The notes below the pieces were generated by a model. The model had not been told where the DNA came from, did not search any database, and was given only the letters and a program-made list of their open reading frames with translations. A DNA stretch of 64,000 bases from Diadema setosum. Taxonomy: Eukaryota; Echinodermata; Echinoidea; Diadematoida; Diadematidae. Position numbers and translations under genes: made by a program. Below, piece after piece: positions 1-11,987 of the stretch. Position 1 is the stretch's first letter; each line of letters opens with the position of its first letter. The stretch lies in NCBI GenBank assembly GCA_033980235.1, contig CM067075.1, positions 24,003,061 to 24,067,060 on the forward strand. Direction: 5' to 3'.

Positions 1-51
1 AAATGCGTATGGGGCTGGTCGCCGCGCAGTAACACTACACTACCTGTTACT

Positions 52-149
52 TTAACCCGTTGAGGACGAGTCCCAAGTATACTCGGGCAAGCGTCTATGG
101 GAAATTTGTGTTGTAGCATATCAAAATCAAACCGTCCTCAACAGGTTAA
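52..149. repeat. 98-bp inverted-repeat element (MITE-like)
   Basis: The ends form an inverted repeat: TTAACCCGTTGAGGACG at the left and its complement at the right, 16 of 17 positions matching. The interior is short and non-coding. The size and structure suit a miniature inverted-repeat transposable element or a simple hairpin. No clear target duplication is visible. Confidence 0.5.
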
Positions 150-397
150 CTACCAAAGGTGCAAGGATTGGCTTGCTGTTGAGACGAAAGAGAAAAAAAG
201 AAGTATTACACTTTCTGATTACATTGCTCCTTGCATAACAATAAGAAACAGTCTCAGCAATGATCTAGAGATCTAGTTGCCTTGAACCTTGAATGGATCC
301 TATCTATAATCCCTGCAGCAGCTTGTACAAAGCTAAACTGGGATGAACAGTGTGATGGCGTTACTGGCACTATTTACAATAAAATGGCAAATGCATG

Positions 398-561
398 CAG
401 GGGCGGATCCAGGAATTCTGTAAAGGGGGGCGTAACTATTATTTTTGGAGCCACTTCCGGGTTTCATTTCATTTTTTTCTTTTTATTTCTTTTGTTTTTA
501 CCGATAAATAAAGGGGGGGGGGGGCGTGCGCCTCCTGCGCCCCCTTCTGGATCCGCCACTG
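398..561. mobile_element. MITE with CAGGGGCGGATCCAG ends
   Basis: The element begins CAGGGGCGGATCCAGG and ends in the complement of CAGTGGCGGATCCAG. It is flanked on both sides by TGCATG, a likely target-site duplication. The interior is non-coding and contains a long G run. CAG...CTG ends suggest a hAT-like non-autonomous element, although hAT normally gives 8-bp duplications. A second member lies at 6376-6522. Confidence 0.7.
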
Positions 562-1507
562 TGCATGGAAGTAAAATTAAAAATCAAACTGTCCCGCTTT
601 ACCTACACTAACTAATTATGGCATTTTGGACCCTGCAAGATGCAAGACTAGATAGAGTCTGCAGCCTTCTGATTATGTGATTATTGGTAGAGCAGCCTTC
701 TGGAAGGTATCAACATGCAACAGTAGTTGCAGTGACAGCATTGTATGGTAAGTGGTTCCAGATCCATACAGTACATGTACGTGGATAGAAGAAATATTTG
801 TGGGGGTCAATTGTACCTTCATATTGTTCAGGAATTAAGTATTGAGTTTGTGGTTACATGGTTGTGTCTGCCTAATAACTATATTCAGCGGGCTGGAGAG
901 ATGGACGGCAGAAGTGAGATGTTGACAAAATTGTAGTTGACTTTAGGAATTAGAATTATAAAACCTTTTTGTTTCACTGCATAATATTCTCTTTAAACGT
1001 ACTTTACCTTTTCCCGAGACTCTGGAAAAAAGCTGTAACCTAGTGTTGTCACAGCAGTCGGGCGTCCGGCGCCCTGCACTGCATTAGGGAAATACTGCAC
1101 CATAATTGTCCATAACAAAATTACTTACCTGCAGAAATCACTTCCTCTTTTCTGTACGATGGATTGGACAATATTGCGCTGGTATCGTTGGCGTTGCCAA
1201 TATCGCCTGCCCTGCTGACAGAAACGTTCTCGTTTTTCTCCACTCTGTCATTAATCAACCCCTTTGGTTGACAGACTTTTGGAGCTTTTAGTCTTTGGTC
1301 AGCAAGTGGTCAGTGGTTGCTCCGATGTGTAGCAGGACCAGACATAGACACACAATGCGGATAAGTCGCTTGCCTACCCACAAAGGGACATGTGACCAAA
1401 GTTCCTGATGTGTCACCTGACCTACTTTCCTCGCATCACGTGACTATCGGCAGTCCATGACCAACCATGGGTCGCGGTCGTGTTGAGTGGTGGGCCAGGG
1501 ACGTCGG

Positions 1508-1540
<33 letters not shown>

Positions 1541-2334
1541 GGAAGGGAGGGCAGTTGCCCCAATGAAAATATTGAGGGGGGGGGGGTAGGCAAACATATC
1601 ATTTACCCCCCCCCCCAAAAAAAAAAAAAAAAAAAGAATAAAAAAAATATAAACATATTATTATATATAATAATAAATGTAATGGTAATAATTCCAGTGA
1701 TGTGAAAATTTTCTTGCTTTTTTTTCCTCTTCTAGGCCTATATTATAGTACTTTTGAACATTCTTTTCATTTTCACTATGATTTCGATGATTATCAGAAG
1801 TAGGCCTAATATTTTGTGCATAACTATAATTACGAGGGTATCTATTCTTAAAAGCAGTGGGGCCACATAGGAAAAGTATAAGTATAGGCCTAAAAGATCA
1901 TTAGACATGTGCTCAAATTTATGACAGAAAAACAGGACTACCACTTCACTCGCTCTCCGCGGGAGGATTCACGGCGGAGAATGTTTATTGTAGGCCTATA
2001 CCCAATGTTCAATAAAACATGGAATTTCTTACTCACCTTCTTTACCCGTCTGTTTGCGTGATTCTTTTCAATAAGAATGACTGAGAATGACTTCATTTAT
2101 CGATTCCCATCGATTTCATGAATACTATAATAGGGGGAGTTTGGTCTTATTGTATGAAAGTGACAAATATCAAAATTGAATAGAATAAAACACATTTTGC
2201 TCGTACTGAGTACTGGAAAATGTATACTGGGTATAACCCATAGGTTCAAGCAGAACATTTCCTTTCATATATGGATTCAGCGAATGCAGACATATCTTTG
2301 GAAATATCAATGAAAATAAAGGAAAATACTCACT
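562..2334. other. Upstream intergenic DNA, no gene seen
   Basis: I find no convincing coding region, RNA gene or intact element here. The stretch contains G, C and A homopolymer runs at 1510-1640. Bases 2211-2330 look like a decayed fragment of the foldback family that follows, sharing the word GATTCAGCGAATGCAG in diverged form. Confidence 0.5.
1510..1539 (+). repeat. Poly-G tract (30 G)
   Basis: An uninterrupted run of 30 G is followed by GGAAGGGAGGG, a second G run near 1576 and a C run at 1606-1616. It is potentially quadruplex-forming and prone to length error in sequencing. Proline- or glycine-rich reading frames across it are artefacts of the homopolymer. Confidence 0.9.
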
Positions 2335-2911
2335 TTTAGGACAAGCCCACCTTCATACATGTGGATTGAGTGAATGCAGTATATCAGTAGAACACATTGA
2401 ACAATTGGGGAATCGGACAATCCGTTCAAAAATTATGAATCTTTGAAGTTTCTGCTCAGTCACTGCTGGATGAGAAGACTAAAAATGCAGCTTGAGATGT
2501 CACAATGTGCAGAACGATATAAAGAAAATTATCTGTAAACAAAATTCAATCTATTTCACTTTTTTCTTGCAAAATAAAAGAACGCATGACTTACATATTT
2601 CAAAAAGGGGGAATAATAATCCTTATCATACGTCAGTGACAAAACGAGGAAATAATACATGCACTTAAAAAAAGATAGAATTTTGTGAAATCCTCTTCAT
2701 ATTTTCCTTACATCGTTCTACGCATATTATGACATAGTTCATTATAGTCTTCTCAACCAGCAGTATATAACTGCACTGGTACTTTAAAAATTCATAACTT
2801 TTGAACGGATAGTCCGATTTCCCCCAAATTTTCACTAAGGTGTTCTACAAGTTCATGCATTCACTCAACAATCAACATGTACAGGTGTATGATGATGGAC
2901 TCGTCCTTTAA
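2335..2911. mobile_element. Diverged long-TIR foldback element, family C
   Basis: The left half (TTTAGGACAAGCCCACC, then GTGGATTGAGTGAATGCAG) reappears in inverted, diverged form at the right end, which finishes GGACTCGTCCTTTAA. Inner blocks such as TCCGTTCAAAA and GAGAAGACTA also occur in both arms. The arms resemble those of the well-preserved copy at 16590-17155. This is an older non-coding copy of that family. Confidence 0.55.
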
Positions 2912-3101
2912 AAAAATGAGGACTTTCGGATAATCCATGCAAATCAGAGGAATTTCCCAAATTGTTGTTGATTCCACGCACGCGGCATCCTCTGTAACAG
3001 CGGGGATTACACAATTTGCAATGTCACAACAAAAATTCGAGGAGAATTTCACAAAATGTCATTTTTCTAGCCGAATTTGAAAAAGCACTTGACCTATTTC
3101 T

Positions 3102-3516
3102 TTAAAGGGGAAATCCTGTCCAAATACAAGTTTGATAAGAAAGAGTAAAATATTACCAGTTCAATGGTAAAATCTTGATCGAAATCGTGAAAATATAGAA
3201 GGTATGAGTTATGACATTTTGAAGTTTCGCTATTATATTATTCAGGAAATTTAGTTCTTGAACGGTCAAAATGAATATGCAAATGGCAAAGTGAGCATGT
3301 CATCCCCTCACAACTTGCCCTATGGTTTGAACATAAAATGTTGAAATTTCCAGTTTTTCATTCAAACGCAATTATGCCCAAGGCTCAAATCCTATTATGC
3401 ATATATTACGAACTTATGAAGACAAACTCACAGTTCAAACGAAACAGTTGTCATTTGAATGACAAAAAAATGATAACAATATTGTACGTGTATAGGATGC
3501 GTTGTGAAGATGGTCC
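3102..3516 (+). repeat. Partial copy of family A element
   Basis: The stretch starts TTTAAAGGGGAAATCC and runs parallel to the left half of the full element that follows it at 3517, with shared blocks such as AAGAAAGAGTAAAATATTAC and GGCAAAGTGAGCATGTCAT. It lacks the mirrored right end, so it is a truncated head-to-tail neighbour. Confidence 0.6.
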
Positions 3517-4094
3517 TTAAAGGGGAAATCCAGTCCATATATAAGTTGGTCTGAAAAGAAAGAGTAAAATATTACGAATTCAACAGTAAAATTTTGATCG
3601 AAATCGGATGAAAAATAAGGAAGTTATGACATTTTGATGTTTCGCTTATTTTTGAGGAAACAGTTCTTGAACGGTCAAATATGAATATACAAATGGCAAA
3701 GTGAGCATGTCATACCCTCACAACTCGCCATGATTAGTAGTTTGTAAATGAAATTGTGAAATTTTAAGTTTTTCATTCAAATGCATTTACGCCCGAGGCT
3801 CACATCACATACCTATACTGATCACTATTCTGAAGTTATTCAACCAAGAATAACATCATGTTTCAGACTTCAATGACAGAAATATTGAATTTTTGTCATT
3901 TTTTTGTACACAATCAATGGAAATTGTGAGGTTATGACATGGTCAGCAGAAATTAGCAAAACTGTAAAATTTTATAACTTCCTTATTTTTCATCCAATTT
4001 CAGTCAAATTTTTACCATTGAACTCGTAGGATTTCACCTTCTTTTTTTTTTTTTAATCAGACTAACTTATTTTTGGACTGGATTTCCCCTTTAA
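3517..4094. mobile_element. Family A inverted-repeat element (TTAAAGGGGAAATCC ends)
   Basis: The left end TTAAAGGGGAAATCCAGTCC is repeated in inverted form at the right end. The resemblance continues inward for roughly 125 bp with mismatches, for example GATGAAAAATAAGGAAGTTA in both arms. TTAA at each extremity is a plausible target duplication. Non-coding. Another copy lies at 13902-14563. Confidence 0.7.
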
Positions 4095-5262
4095 ATGCAA
4101 CAAATGTGATTGGTGCGCGTTGTAAACAGACGTGGGAAAACTATATGAAACTACTACTTTGTTCATAACAGCAACACCCCTCTTCAGGGCGTATTAGTTT
4201 TTATGACGAAAATAGTTTGTAGCAACATTTCTGTGTGCTGTTCTGAGAATATATATGTTTTAAATCAAGTCTACATCAATAAAATGCAGCATTCATCTCA
4301 TTTAATTTCATTACATTTATTTTCATTTTCAACAAAGATTGTCAGTGTACAAAACATAGTATGAAGAAAGAAAAAAAATACATATTTTACATATATACGC
4401 AATATAATATTTAAAACACAAATAAACTTGGAAATGCATACTTTACTGCATAATGTTGAAAATATTGGAAACATCCAACAACATCATACACAATACTGAA
4501 GACCATGCAAAAAAAAAAAAAAAGAATTTCATAACCTACTTGAGAGTGGCTGATGATGCTCCTAGGCGTCCTAGCACATGAAGAGATTGTTTTCAAAATG
4601 GTTTGGCATAGATAAATTATGTTTGGTGTCATTTTAAGCTCCATTTATAAAGTCAAAGTTGTATACTTCAATAGAGAACGTCTATTCGCCTTCAGTTTTG
4701 GGGTCATAAATTCCCGATTCCATCTTTTTATTGTTCAAATTCTCTTTCCCTTCGCCCATTGACCCCGGCACCCCCTCCCCCTCTTGTCTTATCTACTAGT
4801 ATCTCCCTCCTTTTCCTTTCTTCATATTAAAGACGGTCATCATCTGGACAACTCTGGTAATTGTAATAAAATTATGCACGCTGAAACACGAGAAAATCTG
4901 AGATTTTGAGTGATAGAAGGACGTATTTCTTTTCTCCACTGTCCTAGTGGAAGGGAAGACTGGTAATTGTACTATCTCTGTGATTTCCCTAGCACTTGTC
5001 GATCGTTGCAGTTTAGTGAAAATGGACGTGTTATTTTTTTTTTTCTCTCTCTCTTCGCAGCCTTATAAAATCGAGCAGAGTAGGCCTATATTACATCGTA
5101 CCTTATGTTTATGTGTAGTTCTTTGTGTTCTTATGATAATGTGTGAATATGTGGGTGAATTTGTGGTATGTATGTCTTCACTGTTTGCTTTTATGTTGTC
5201 GGTGATGTGTTTTCGTGTCAAGATCCAAGCCGACTTGTGTTAGTGAGGATTTTTGTTTTATA

Positions 5263-5295
<33 letters not shown>

Positions 5296-5440
5296 CTGTA
5301 TGTTTCTATGTCTCTTCTTGGAACAGTGATATTGGTTGTAACAGCTCATTTAAAAAAAAAAAGGTATATGCAAATCAAAATATGCACTGACTTCATCACC
5401 TAGTAGCTCTCCAATTGCTGTAAACACAAGGTCAGACAAA
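4095..5440. other. AT-rich upstream DNA, no gene seen
   Basis: No gene or intact transposon is recognised. A dinucleotide TG repeat occupies about 5265-5294. Bases 4300-4660 could be old retroposon 3' sequence, but nothing decisive is visible. Confidence 0.45.
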
Positions 5441-5645
5441 TCATGTTTCATTCCATTTCATTTCACTTCATTTCATTTCATTCCATTTCGTTTCATATAA
5501 CTTTATTTCATTCCATTCCATTTCATCATTTCATTTCATTCAATGTCATCACTCTTGATATTTCATTCCATTATTTCACTCCATTTCATTCCATTCCATT
5601 TCACCCCATCAATTTCATTCATGCATATTATTCATTTCCAACATA
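5441..5645 (+). repeat. (TTTCA)n-type pentanucleotide repeat
   Basis: About 200 bp consist of interspersed TTTCA and TTCCA units with few interruptions. The region is simple-sequence; any reading frame across it (Phe/His/Ser/Ile-rich) is an artefact. Confidence 0.85.
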
Positions 5646-5959
5646 AGTCCGTGTTTTGGGTGACAAATTTAATGATCATTGTATACAGTCCCTTTCTTCT
5701 GAAGTAAAAATCTTTTGCTATATAGGGTTACGAATTCGATATGTTTCAACGGATATGCTTTTTCATAGTGTGAATGAATAACGGCATTTTAGTGAGAATT
5801 TGTGAGTCATATAGGTCAATTGAGAGACCTAGGCATTATTGGCATGATGACGTTATAATAATTGCTCTTGACGTCAAAGTCACGTACGTGATAATGAGGT
5901 GATAATTAATAGAATTGAGAGTTTTCTTGTACAGAGTATAAATAGAACCTATAGGATTC

Positions 5960-6240
5960 AGTTGAATTATGTGTTTTCTTTATAAAACCGTACCCCACAA
6001 TGTGTATTATCTATACTGCGTTGGAACAAACCTCTTTTCTGGTTCTATAATGAGGCAGAGAAGGCGTGATGCCATATTTTGCTTGCTTGACTTCTTTGGT
6101 GCAAAAAGGCACGAACACGAGATCTCGGATCTATTCACATATATCATGATTTATGATATATCGTCAAATTTTGTTATGATAGGCCCTACAATGTACTAAA
6201 AATGGAATGCAGAAATAAACTGAACTGAACTGAACTGAAT
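5960..6240 (+). repeat. LINE-like 3' end with TGAAC tail
   Basis: The stretch ends in AAATAAAC followed by TGAAC units repeated in tandem. Short tandem tails of this kind close many 5'-truncated non-LTR retrotransposons of the CR1/L2/RTE type. The body has no recognisable protein similarity, so the assignment rests on the tail. Confidence 0.4.
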
Positions 6241-6375
6241 GACATTTAATACGGTAAACACCTCTGATCAACAAGTCGAGGGAATGATTATGTACTTTTC
6301 ATGAAAATTGAAATTTTGGGAAATTTTCTTCTGATACACCATTGTCCTACAGTGGCATACAATCATATCTGGTAT

Positions 6376-6522
6376 CAGTGGCGGATCCAGGAGGAGGGGG
6401 AGCACCGGGCCCCCGCCCCTCTTTATTATTTTATTAAAACAGAATTAAAAAAAAAATGGGGCGGGGCGCGCGAGCACCTCCCTTTGATTTTGTAAGTTAC
6501 GGAATTCCTTGATCCGCCCCTG
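6376..6522. mobile_element. MITE with CAGTGGCGGATCCAG ends, second copy
   Basis: The left end is CAGTGGCGGATCCAG and the inverted right end corresponds to CAGGGGCGGATCAAG, with GTAT flanking both sides. It is the same family as 398-561, sharing the G/C-rich interior, and is non-coding. Confidence 0.65.
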
Positions 6523-6558
6523 GTATTAAATAAACGCGTATTGAAAATGTAAGCCCTG

Positions 6559-6560
<2 letters not shown>

Positions 6561-6592
<32 letters not shown>
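6561..6592 (+). repeat. (TAA)n microsatellite
   Basis: A run of TAA trinucleotides is followed by TAGTGGCTACTTGTTTAGCG and a short tract ending CTCATGGCGCTT. A trinucleotide run next to a fixed flank is the usual look of a dispersed repeat rather than a lone microsatellite. Confidence 0.8.
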
Positions 6593-6652
6593 GTGGCTAC
6601 TTGTTTAGCGCACAGGTCCACTTTTCAGTGCTCATGGCGCTTCAAAAATGAA

Positions 6653-7411
6653 AAAAATGATTACCATTTCTCCCTATTTCTATCATTATTTGAGATCTCG
6701 GTATGAAACTTTTATCATTCTTTTGGCCTGATTTCACTCTAGTCATTTAGAGTAGCCCTACTAGTAACTGGAACATGGTGTGAATCTGCGCTCTGAAACT
6801 TATAAAAAAGAAATTGAACCTTTCAAGACACCAACAGAAATCTTTCTTATACTGCTAAATTTCTTCTTCTTCTTCTCCCTCTCACTCCATCTCTCTCTTT
6901 CCTTTGCTCTTCGCCTTCCCGTCCCGCGTTTCTTACCATTAATTTTTCCCTTTTTTATTCCATACTTATTCTCAGATTTCCCTATTTCACTTTCGATTTA
7001 TGCCAGGTTGATTTTAAATCTACTCGGTATGCTCACTGCTTGTGCTCGGTCTAGTCCAACGATCAATTGCCGAGATGTGAATATTACCAGTCTATTAGGA
7101 CACCATCTTCGGTAGTAAACGTACATCGGTATCCATCTATTTTCGTCGCTCGTGTGTGTGTGTGTCAGATTTGTGCGTGCAAAGTCAATTTGGTCGCCTG
7201 TACAGCTAGCTATACAGTAGTATCTGGATACACTCAAAACGTACGTGAATAGACTAGAGCGCTCCCCAACTGAGCAGCAGTGTTTTCGTGGGCGTTAGAC
7301 TGAAAATGACAGTCTAACTGTTGGCATTGCCAGGTTATCGTGTTTCACTGGTACATCGACCACACTCTTCTTGCATTTGTAGGGGGTAAGGTACCCAGAA
7401 ATCATTTCAAG
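6653..7411 (+). promoter_or_regulatory. Presumed promoter and 5' leader region of the PIP4K2 gene
   Basis: This is the stretch directly before the first coding ATG. No TATA box at a credible spacing and no initiator can be fixed, so the transcription start is unknown. The bases just before the ATG (TTTCAAG) give an A at position -3, a favourable start context. No in-frame upstream ATG is seen in the last 70 bases. A non-coding first exon further upstream cannot be excluded. Confidence 0.4.
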
Positions 7412-7537
7412 ATGTCGTCTCAACCGACAGGGAAGAACATGAAGACGAAACATATCAAAGCTGTATCGCAGAAAGTGAAGCTCTTCCGAGCCAGCGAGCC
7501 ACTCCTCAGTGTGTTGATGTGGGGGATAAACCATTCG
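7412..7537 (+). CDS. PIP4K2: PI5P 4-kinase (PIP4K2), coding exon 1
   Basis: The exon encodes residues 1-42 of a type II phosphatidylinositol phosphate kinase, which phosphorylates PI5P at the 4-position to give PI(4,5)P2. The N-terminus is short and basic (KNMKTKHIK), then comes the family signature [19 protein letters not shown] and INHS, nearly identical to vertebrate PIP4K2 near residues 25-50. This part contributes to the N-terminal dimerisation region. The ATG is the first in frame after the leader. The exon ends at a GTAAGT donor in phase 0, and exon 2 resumes exactly where the family sequence continues. No other paralogue is visible in the window. Confidence 0.93.
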
Positions 7538-7614
7538 GTAAGTGTAAAGGAAGACACAAAAATGCCTACACGTTAGCGTCAGATCAGAGTGACATGCAGA
7601 TCGTACTAAGAATG

Positions 7615-7981
7615 TTAAAGGCATAATTTACCATTTGCAGATGAAACAAAAACCCAGCATTAGTGCTTTAAAATAGTTCTAAAATGTGAGTTAGGGATAG
7701 AAACAACAACTGTCAAAATTTGAATTCGTATAATCGATGTTAAGTGTTGTTAAATATACAAAATGTGAACAATAGTTATAATAAAAATGTTTCCAGACTC
7801 AACCGTATACAGTTACGGTTTATTGAGAAAAACCCTGATATCTCCTTATATTTTAGGTTTTATTGCAAATATTTCATATGGTAGGATAATTTATGATACA
7901 ACAGACCTACACATATGCATCAAATGTGATATCTTGAACATTTTTGAAATCACTGCTCCCAAAGGTAAACTGGACCTTTAA
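7615..7981 (+). mobile_element. Family D element, copy 1 (TTAAAGGCATAATTTACC)
   Basis: The element begins TTAAAGGCATAATTTACC and ends GGTAAACTGGACCTTTAA, an imperfect inverted repeat bounded by TTAA on both sides. The interior matches the copy at 18138-18550 along its whole length, for example GTGAACAATAGTTAT and CAGTTACGGTTTA. Non-coding. Confidence 0.7.
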
Positions 7982-8900
7982 TTTACTAACTACAATCTAA
8001 TGCCGTTATACGACAGGGTTAGACCATAAGCAGCCCAATCTGAGACTTGCATTGCATGATATATCAAGTTGTACAGAGATTTACTACCGGTACCCAGTTG
8101 AATGGGAAGCCACACTCCACGACCACACACGCACAACACAGAAACCTGTCAAAACTGCACAAGTGGGTGGGTTGTCCACTCGGCTCAGTATAGAGTTGGG
8201 TGTCCAACACATCGACACTCTAATGTTTTTTTCTATCAATAGATACTTCAAATACCCCACAATATGCCTGAAATTTTACTCACATATAAAGAAAATATGC
8301 TGAATTCACAAGCGTGCATTAAAAAATGTGATTTGCAGTACACGCTCCAGGAGTTCAAGATAACTGCTTGTAACGCATGGGGTGTATTTTGAAGCATTCA
8401 TAATTCATAATCTATGATATCATTGTTTTGCTGTTGATCTTGTTTATTATCAGGTTTTTCAGTAATATTTTGACATCCCCAGTGAAGAATGCAAAAGTAA
8501 AACAACTGCGTGTAGTCTCATGCATGAAAGTTTGTTCTTAATACATGCAATGCTATAAATTAACAGTAACACTGCCAACAGAGAGTTGTAGCAGAAGTAG
8601 AGTAGGGTAGAACTAACAATAAGTCTAGAAACGTTTGTTCTAAAGATCCAGGAGGTTTTGACAATCCAGGGGTTTGGGGGGATGGGAGCCATAGACATTT
8701 GCACAGTAATTTTACCTCAAAATGACTCTAATTTTGGGTTACGGGTACAAGAGCTACAGTAGCTTTAATACTGTATTGGCACCGGCACCAAGGTTCAACC
8801 TCCCGTGCCAAAGATGACCATGCTCAAAGATGACCATGCTCAAAAGCACATAGGTTTCTACAGTGTACATGTAGCAGGCGGTCAAATTTTGGACAGTGTA

Positions 8901-9691
8901 GGGTAAGGGCACCAGTATTCGGTCAGGCACTGGTATTCGGTCACTTATCACTAGTCACCAGCCAGTAAGTTCACCTGTCACAACACACGCAAATCACACT
9001 AATTCACATACTTGCACACTCATTCACAACAGGAAACTCCCTTAGCCCCCTCCAAAAATCCATCCAAAATCCCAAATTTTACCGTCAAAAGTGCAGAATC
9101 GGCGCTACTTTCCAAAAGCGCGCGCGGATAAGGCCCAGTTTTAAGAGTACTTGTCGCCGAAAAAGCGCTAAAAATCGAGAAATACGCCAAAAATCGAGAA
9201 ATACGCCGTTCTCTCGCGGGATTTTTCGCTTATCGCAAGCTTGGAGTGTAATGGTATCCTCAAAAACCCAAAAGAAAAACAAAATGTCCGTACGTGCCGA
9301 TACAGTGTCCCAATGTACAAGGGTTGATTGCAAGTGCCGAGGACCCAGTATTCGGTCACCAACGGTCGCCGCAACTTCCCCGATGCAATTTTGCGCCAAC
9401 AAGGTAGCGCGCGCGCGCGTTTTTCAGCTGCCTTGAACATGCATTGACTTTGAACGCGCACATCGCGAGACCGAATACTGGAGCCGATGACCGTATACTG
9501 GGGAATTTTCAAGGTGAAATATTTCGCCATTTTGTGCAATTCTGTGAGATATTTAACGAAATGAAAGTTGAGATTAAAGAAATTTGATATATTTCACATA
9601 CATTGCTGTAGATATGATGTATGTATGTATTATTTCAGTTTGAAAAATATTGCAAAAAAGCTTAAGTGACCGAATACTGGGGATGTTACCC
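8901..9691. mobile_element. TA-flanked 791-bp inverted-repeat element with internal motif repeats
   Basis: The ends are GGGTAAGGGCACCAGTATTC at the left and the complement of GGGTAACATCCCCAGTATTC at the right, flanked by TA (8899-8900 and 9692-9693). The motif CCAGTATTCGGTCA or a one- to two-base variant occurs near 8912, 8931 and 9345 on the + strand and near 9467, 9488 and 9668 on the - strand. The interior is CpG-rich in its middle and non-coding. TA flanks fit the Tc1/mariner group. Confidence 0.65.
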
Positions 9692-9912
9692 TATGTTGTG
9701 GTCGAATTACATGTATGGGCAGCTTGCGTTACAGAATTATATTCTCACATGTTTCAGCTTCCCTACAACAATGTCATTACAATGCAACTGTGGCCATGAA
9801 TAATGCAATAGTTGCAATAAACATTGGCAAGTGCATGCACAAATTATGAATGCCAGGTCGAAATTTGCTTGCTGCTCATTGTATGCGTATGTATGCATGC
9901 GTAGGCGCATAT

Positions 9913-10292
9913 TCTGCTGAAATTAGCCAGCAAACATAGTGCATTTGTTGGGGTATCCTGGCTTCAGCTACTGTAGTGTAAACACTTTATGGGCACTGTT
10001 CTAGAAACTCAACATGCGATTAAACACAACTTCACATCAAATGCAAATGTCACCCACAACTTTTGCATTTGATCAAAATCTGGCACAAAGTTGCATTTGA
10101 TATTTGAGTGCTAAATCAAATGTCTTTTCAACAGTGAACCTGTGTTTAAAATGCAAAGTTGCATGCAATTTGGTGGACTTGCATTCAGTTTTTTTAGTTG
10201 AATTTAAAATGCGCAGTTTATAGCAGTGGGGCCAAGGAGCATTATTCATTAATGCCAGCTTTCCATCAGAATGGCTGGCTAATTTCAGCAGA
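9913..10292. repeat. Foldback with 19-bp perfect inverted repeat
   Basis: TCTGCTGAAATTAGCCAGC at 9913-9931 is exactly complementary to 10274-10292. The sequence outside the arms is CA/TG-rich and loosely mirrored. It may be an inverted-repeat transposon remnant. No target duplication is clear. Confidence 0.45.
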
Positions 10293-11008
10293 TGATGTGC
10301 TTGTGCGCTATGGCGTATGGACATTGGTATCAGGGAGTAGGGAGCAAGTATCAAATTGATAGACACCTACAATGTAACTGCAATTTCTGTAGGCATCCAG
10401 AAATATTTATGGCAATAATTTCACTTTTGATTGCCAAAGTGTTTGTTTGTTTGTTTTTTTCAGCACTTGGCATTGTTGTGAAGCTGAAACATGTCAGAAT
10501 ACATGTAAATGTAATACAACAATATAAACTTTTCACTAGATTTAGATGCAGAAATATACTCGAATACTTATACTTATATACTCGAATGTGATGCCTATCA
10601 CAGGAAATTGTTAATCAAAAGGTGTTATTTTGTCAGTCTATCCACCTTCAAATTTCAGAGACTTTCAAGCAAGAGGCATAGACTTTAAGAGTAATTTTGT
10701 GCAGATTTATACTTTATATCTAGGAATTTCTAGGTTCATCTTCCCAAGACAAACAGGACATGTGTTTTTCCTTTTTTTCATTTACTTGTTGTTTTGTTGT
10801 TCTTAATGCTTCTTGTTGGTTGTTGTTATAGTTATTGTTATTATTGTTGTATTTAATGGAACCTCATTCAAGGAATTCCATGGGACCATGGAAATCACCT
10901 TGTGTCAGTTGTCCTGTGGTGCCTATGGAAAGGCAAGTGAAAAGAAATTGTTTGAATCAACAGGGTAACCTTGGTGTCATGTAGTCTTTTTTTTTTTTTT
11001 TTTTTTTA

Positions 11009-11172
11009 AATCTGAACACTTAATAACAAGGTTTCATTGCATAGTAGCTTGATATTGAAACATGTTATGCTGTTTATGAACTTTGAGATTGTTACTATAT
11101 TTGTATGTTCTTGTGCCTTTATAAATACATGTAGCAAGGTTTTGAACAATAAAGAAACTTGAAACTTGAAAT
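11009..11172 (+). repeat. LINE-like 3' end with AACTTGA tail
   Basis: The stretch ends in AATAAAG followed by GAAACTTGAAACTTGAAA, the short tandem tail of a 5'-truncated non-LTR retroposon. A 22-base T run precedes it (about 10987-11008). No coding part remains. Confidence 0.35.
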
Positions 11173-11364
11173 AAGTGCCATTGTAAGAGATACGGTCATA
11201 ACAGGACATGGCCCCTAAACCATTGGATTGCCTAGATTTTTCTACTTGATTATTTTTTTTTGTTTTTCAGAGCCTAGTGACTAGAGATAATTTTCTATAT
11301 CAATCACAAGACACAATGTCCACTTGAGTCTTTACCAGCTGACTGTATTTAGGTGTAATTTATA

Positions 11365-11860
11365 TTAAAGGCATACAATCGTGGCGAGTGGTTTGTGCGG
11401 CACGGAGACGAACACAACACACTGCCTCCCCCATTCTGTATCAAATGTAGTGACCCCGAATGAGAATAGCGCTGGCTCAATGGGTCAGCGAACAACACGC
11501 TAGACTACAAGAGCTCTGTGCTACACATCTCCTATCCCAAAATGGCTGTCCGAGCGAGCCACGAGAGCTTCCAAATGGACGCACACTCTCAGTGCGCGTG
11601 CGCATGAAGAGAGGCCAAAAGAGCCACGCGTCTGCTGGCCTCTCTCCTCCAATCACCGCAGCTCGCGGTGACAATGTTTCATACACAAACATTGTACACA
11701 CACACGCACACACACACACTAGTCTCAGTCAGTGGCAGCATTGTCCCACACGTTTATGGATTGTTATATAGCACCGAGTCTGGCATTCCGCAATTGCATG
11801 CACAAACTTCGGTCGTTCGGAGTTTACGTACCATAAGGGATGACGATCGTATGCCTTTAA
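11365..11860. mobile_element. Family E TTAA-ended inverted-repeat element
   Basis: The left end TTAAAGGCATACAATCGT is mirrored at the right end, which finishes CGATCGTATGCCTTTAA, with TTAA at both extremities. The interior is GC- and CpG-rich compared with the intron around it and includes an AC dinucleotide tract near 11695. No transposase is encoded. Confidence 0.65.
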
Positions 11861-11987
11861 TCCAATGTGTGCCACAAAAATATCACCCGCTCATAGGTTT
11901 GTGTGTGAAATTTGTGCACATTTGACTCTTTGGCACAGAAAAGATTAAAGAGGGATTCTAAACTTGCACCAATGAAATTTTAAGCTA

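Noticed and set aside
1436..1705. Proline-rich or glycine-rich proteins around 1.5 kb
   Set aside because: They are translations of G, C and A homopolymers with no other coding signal.
7340..7411. N-terminal extension upstream of ATG 7412
   Set aside because: The frame is open upstream but has no ATG. The protein N-terminus already fits the family length with 7412 as start.
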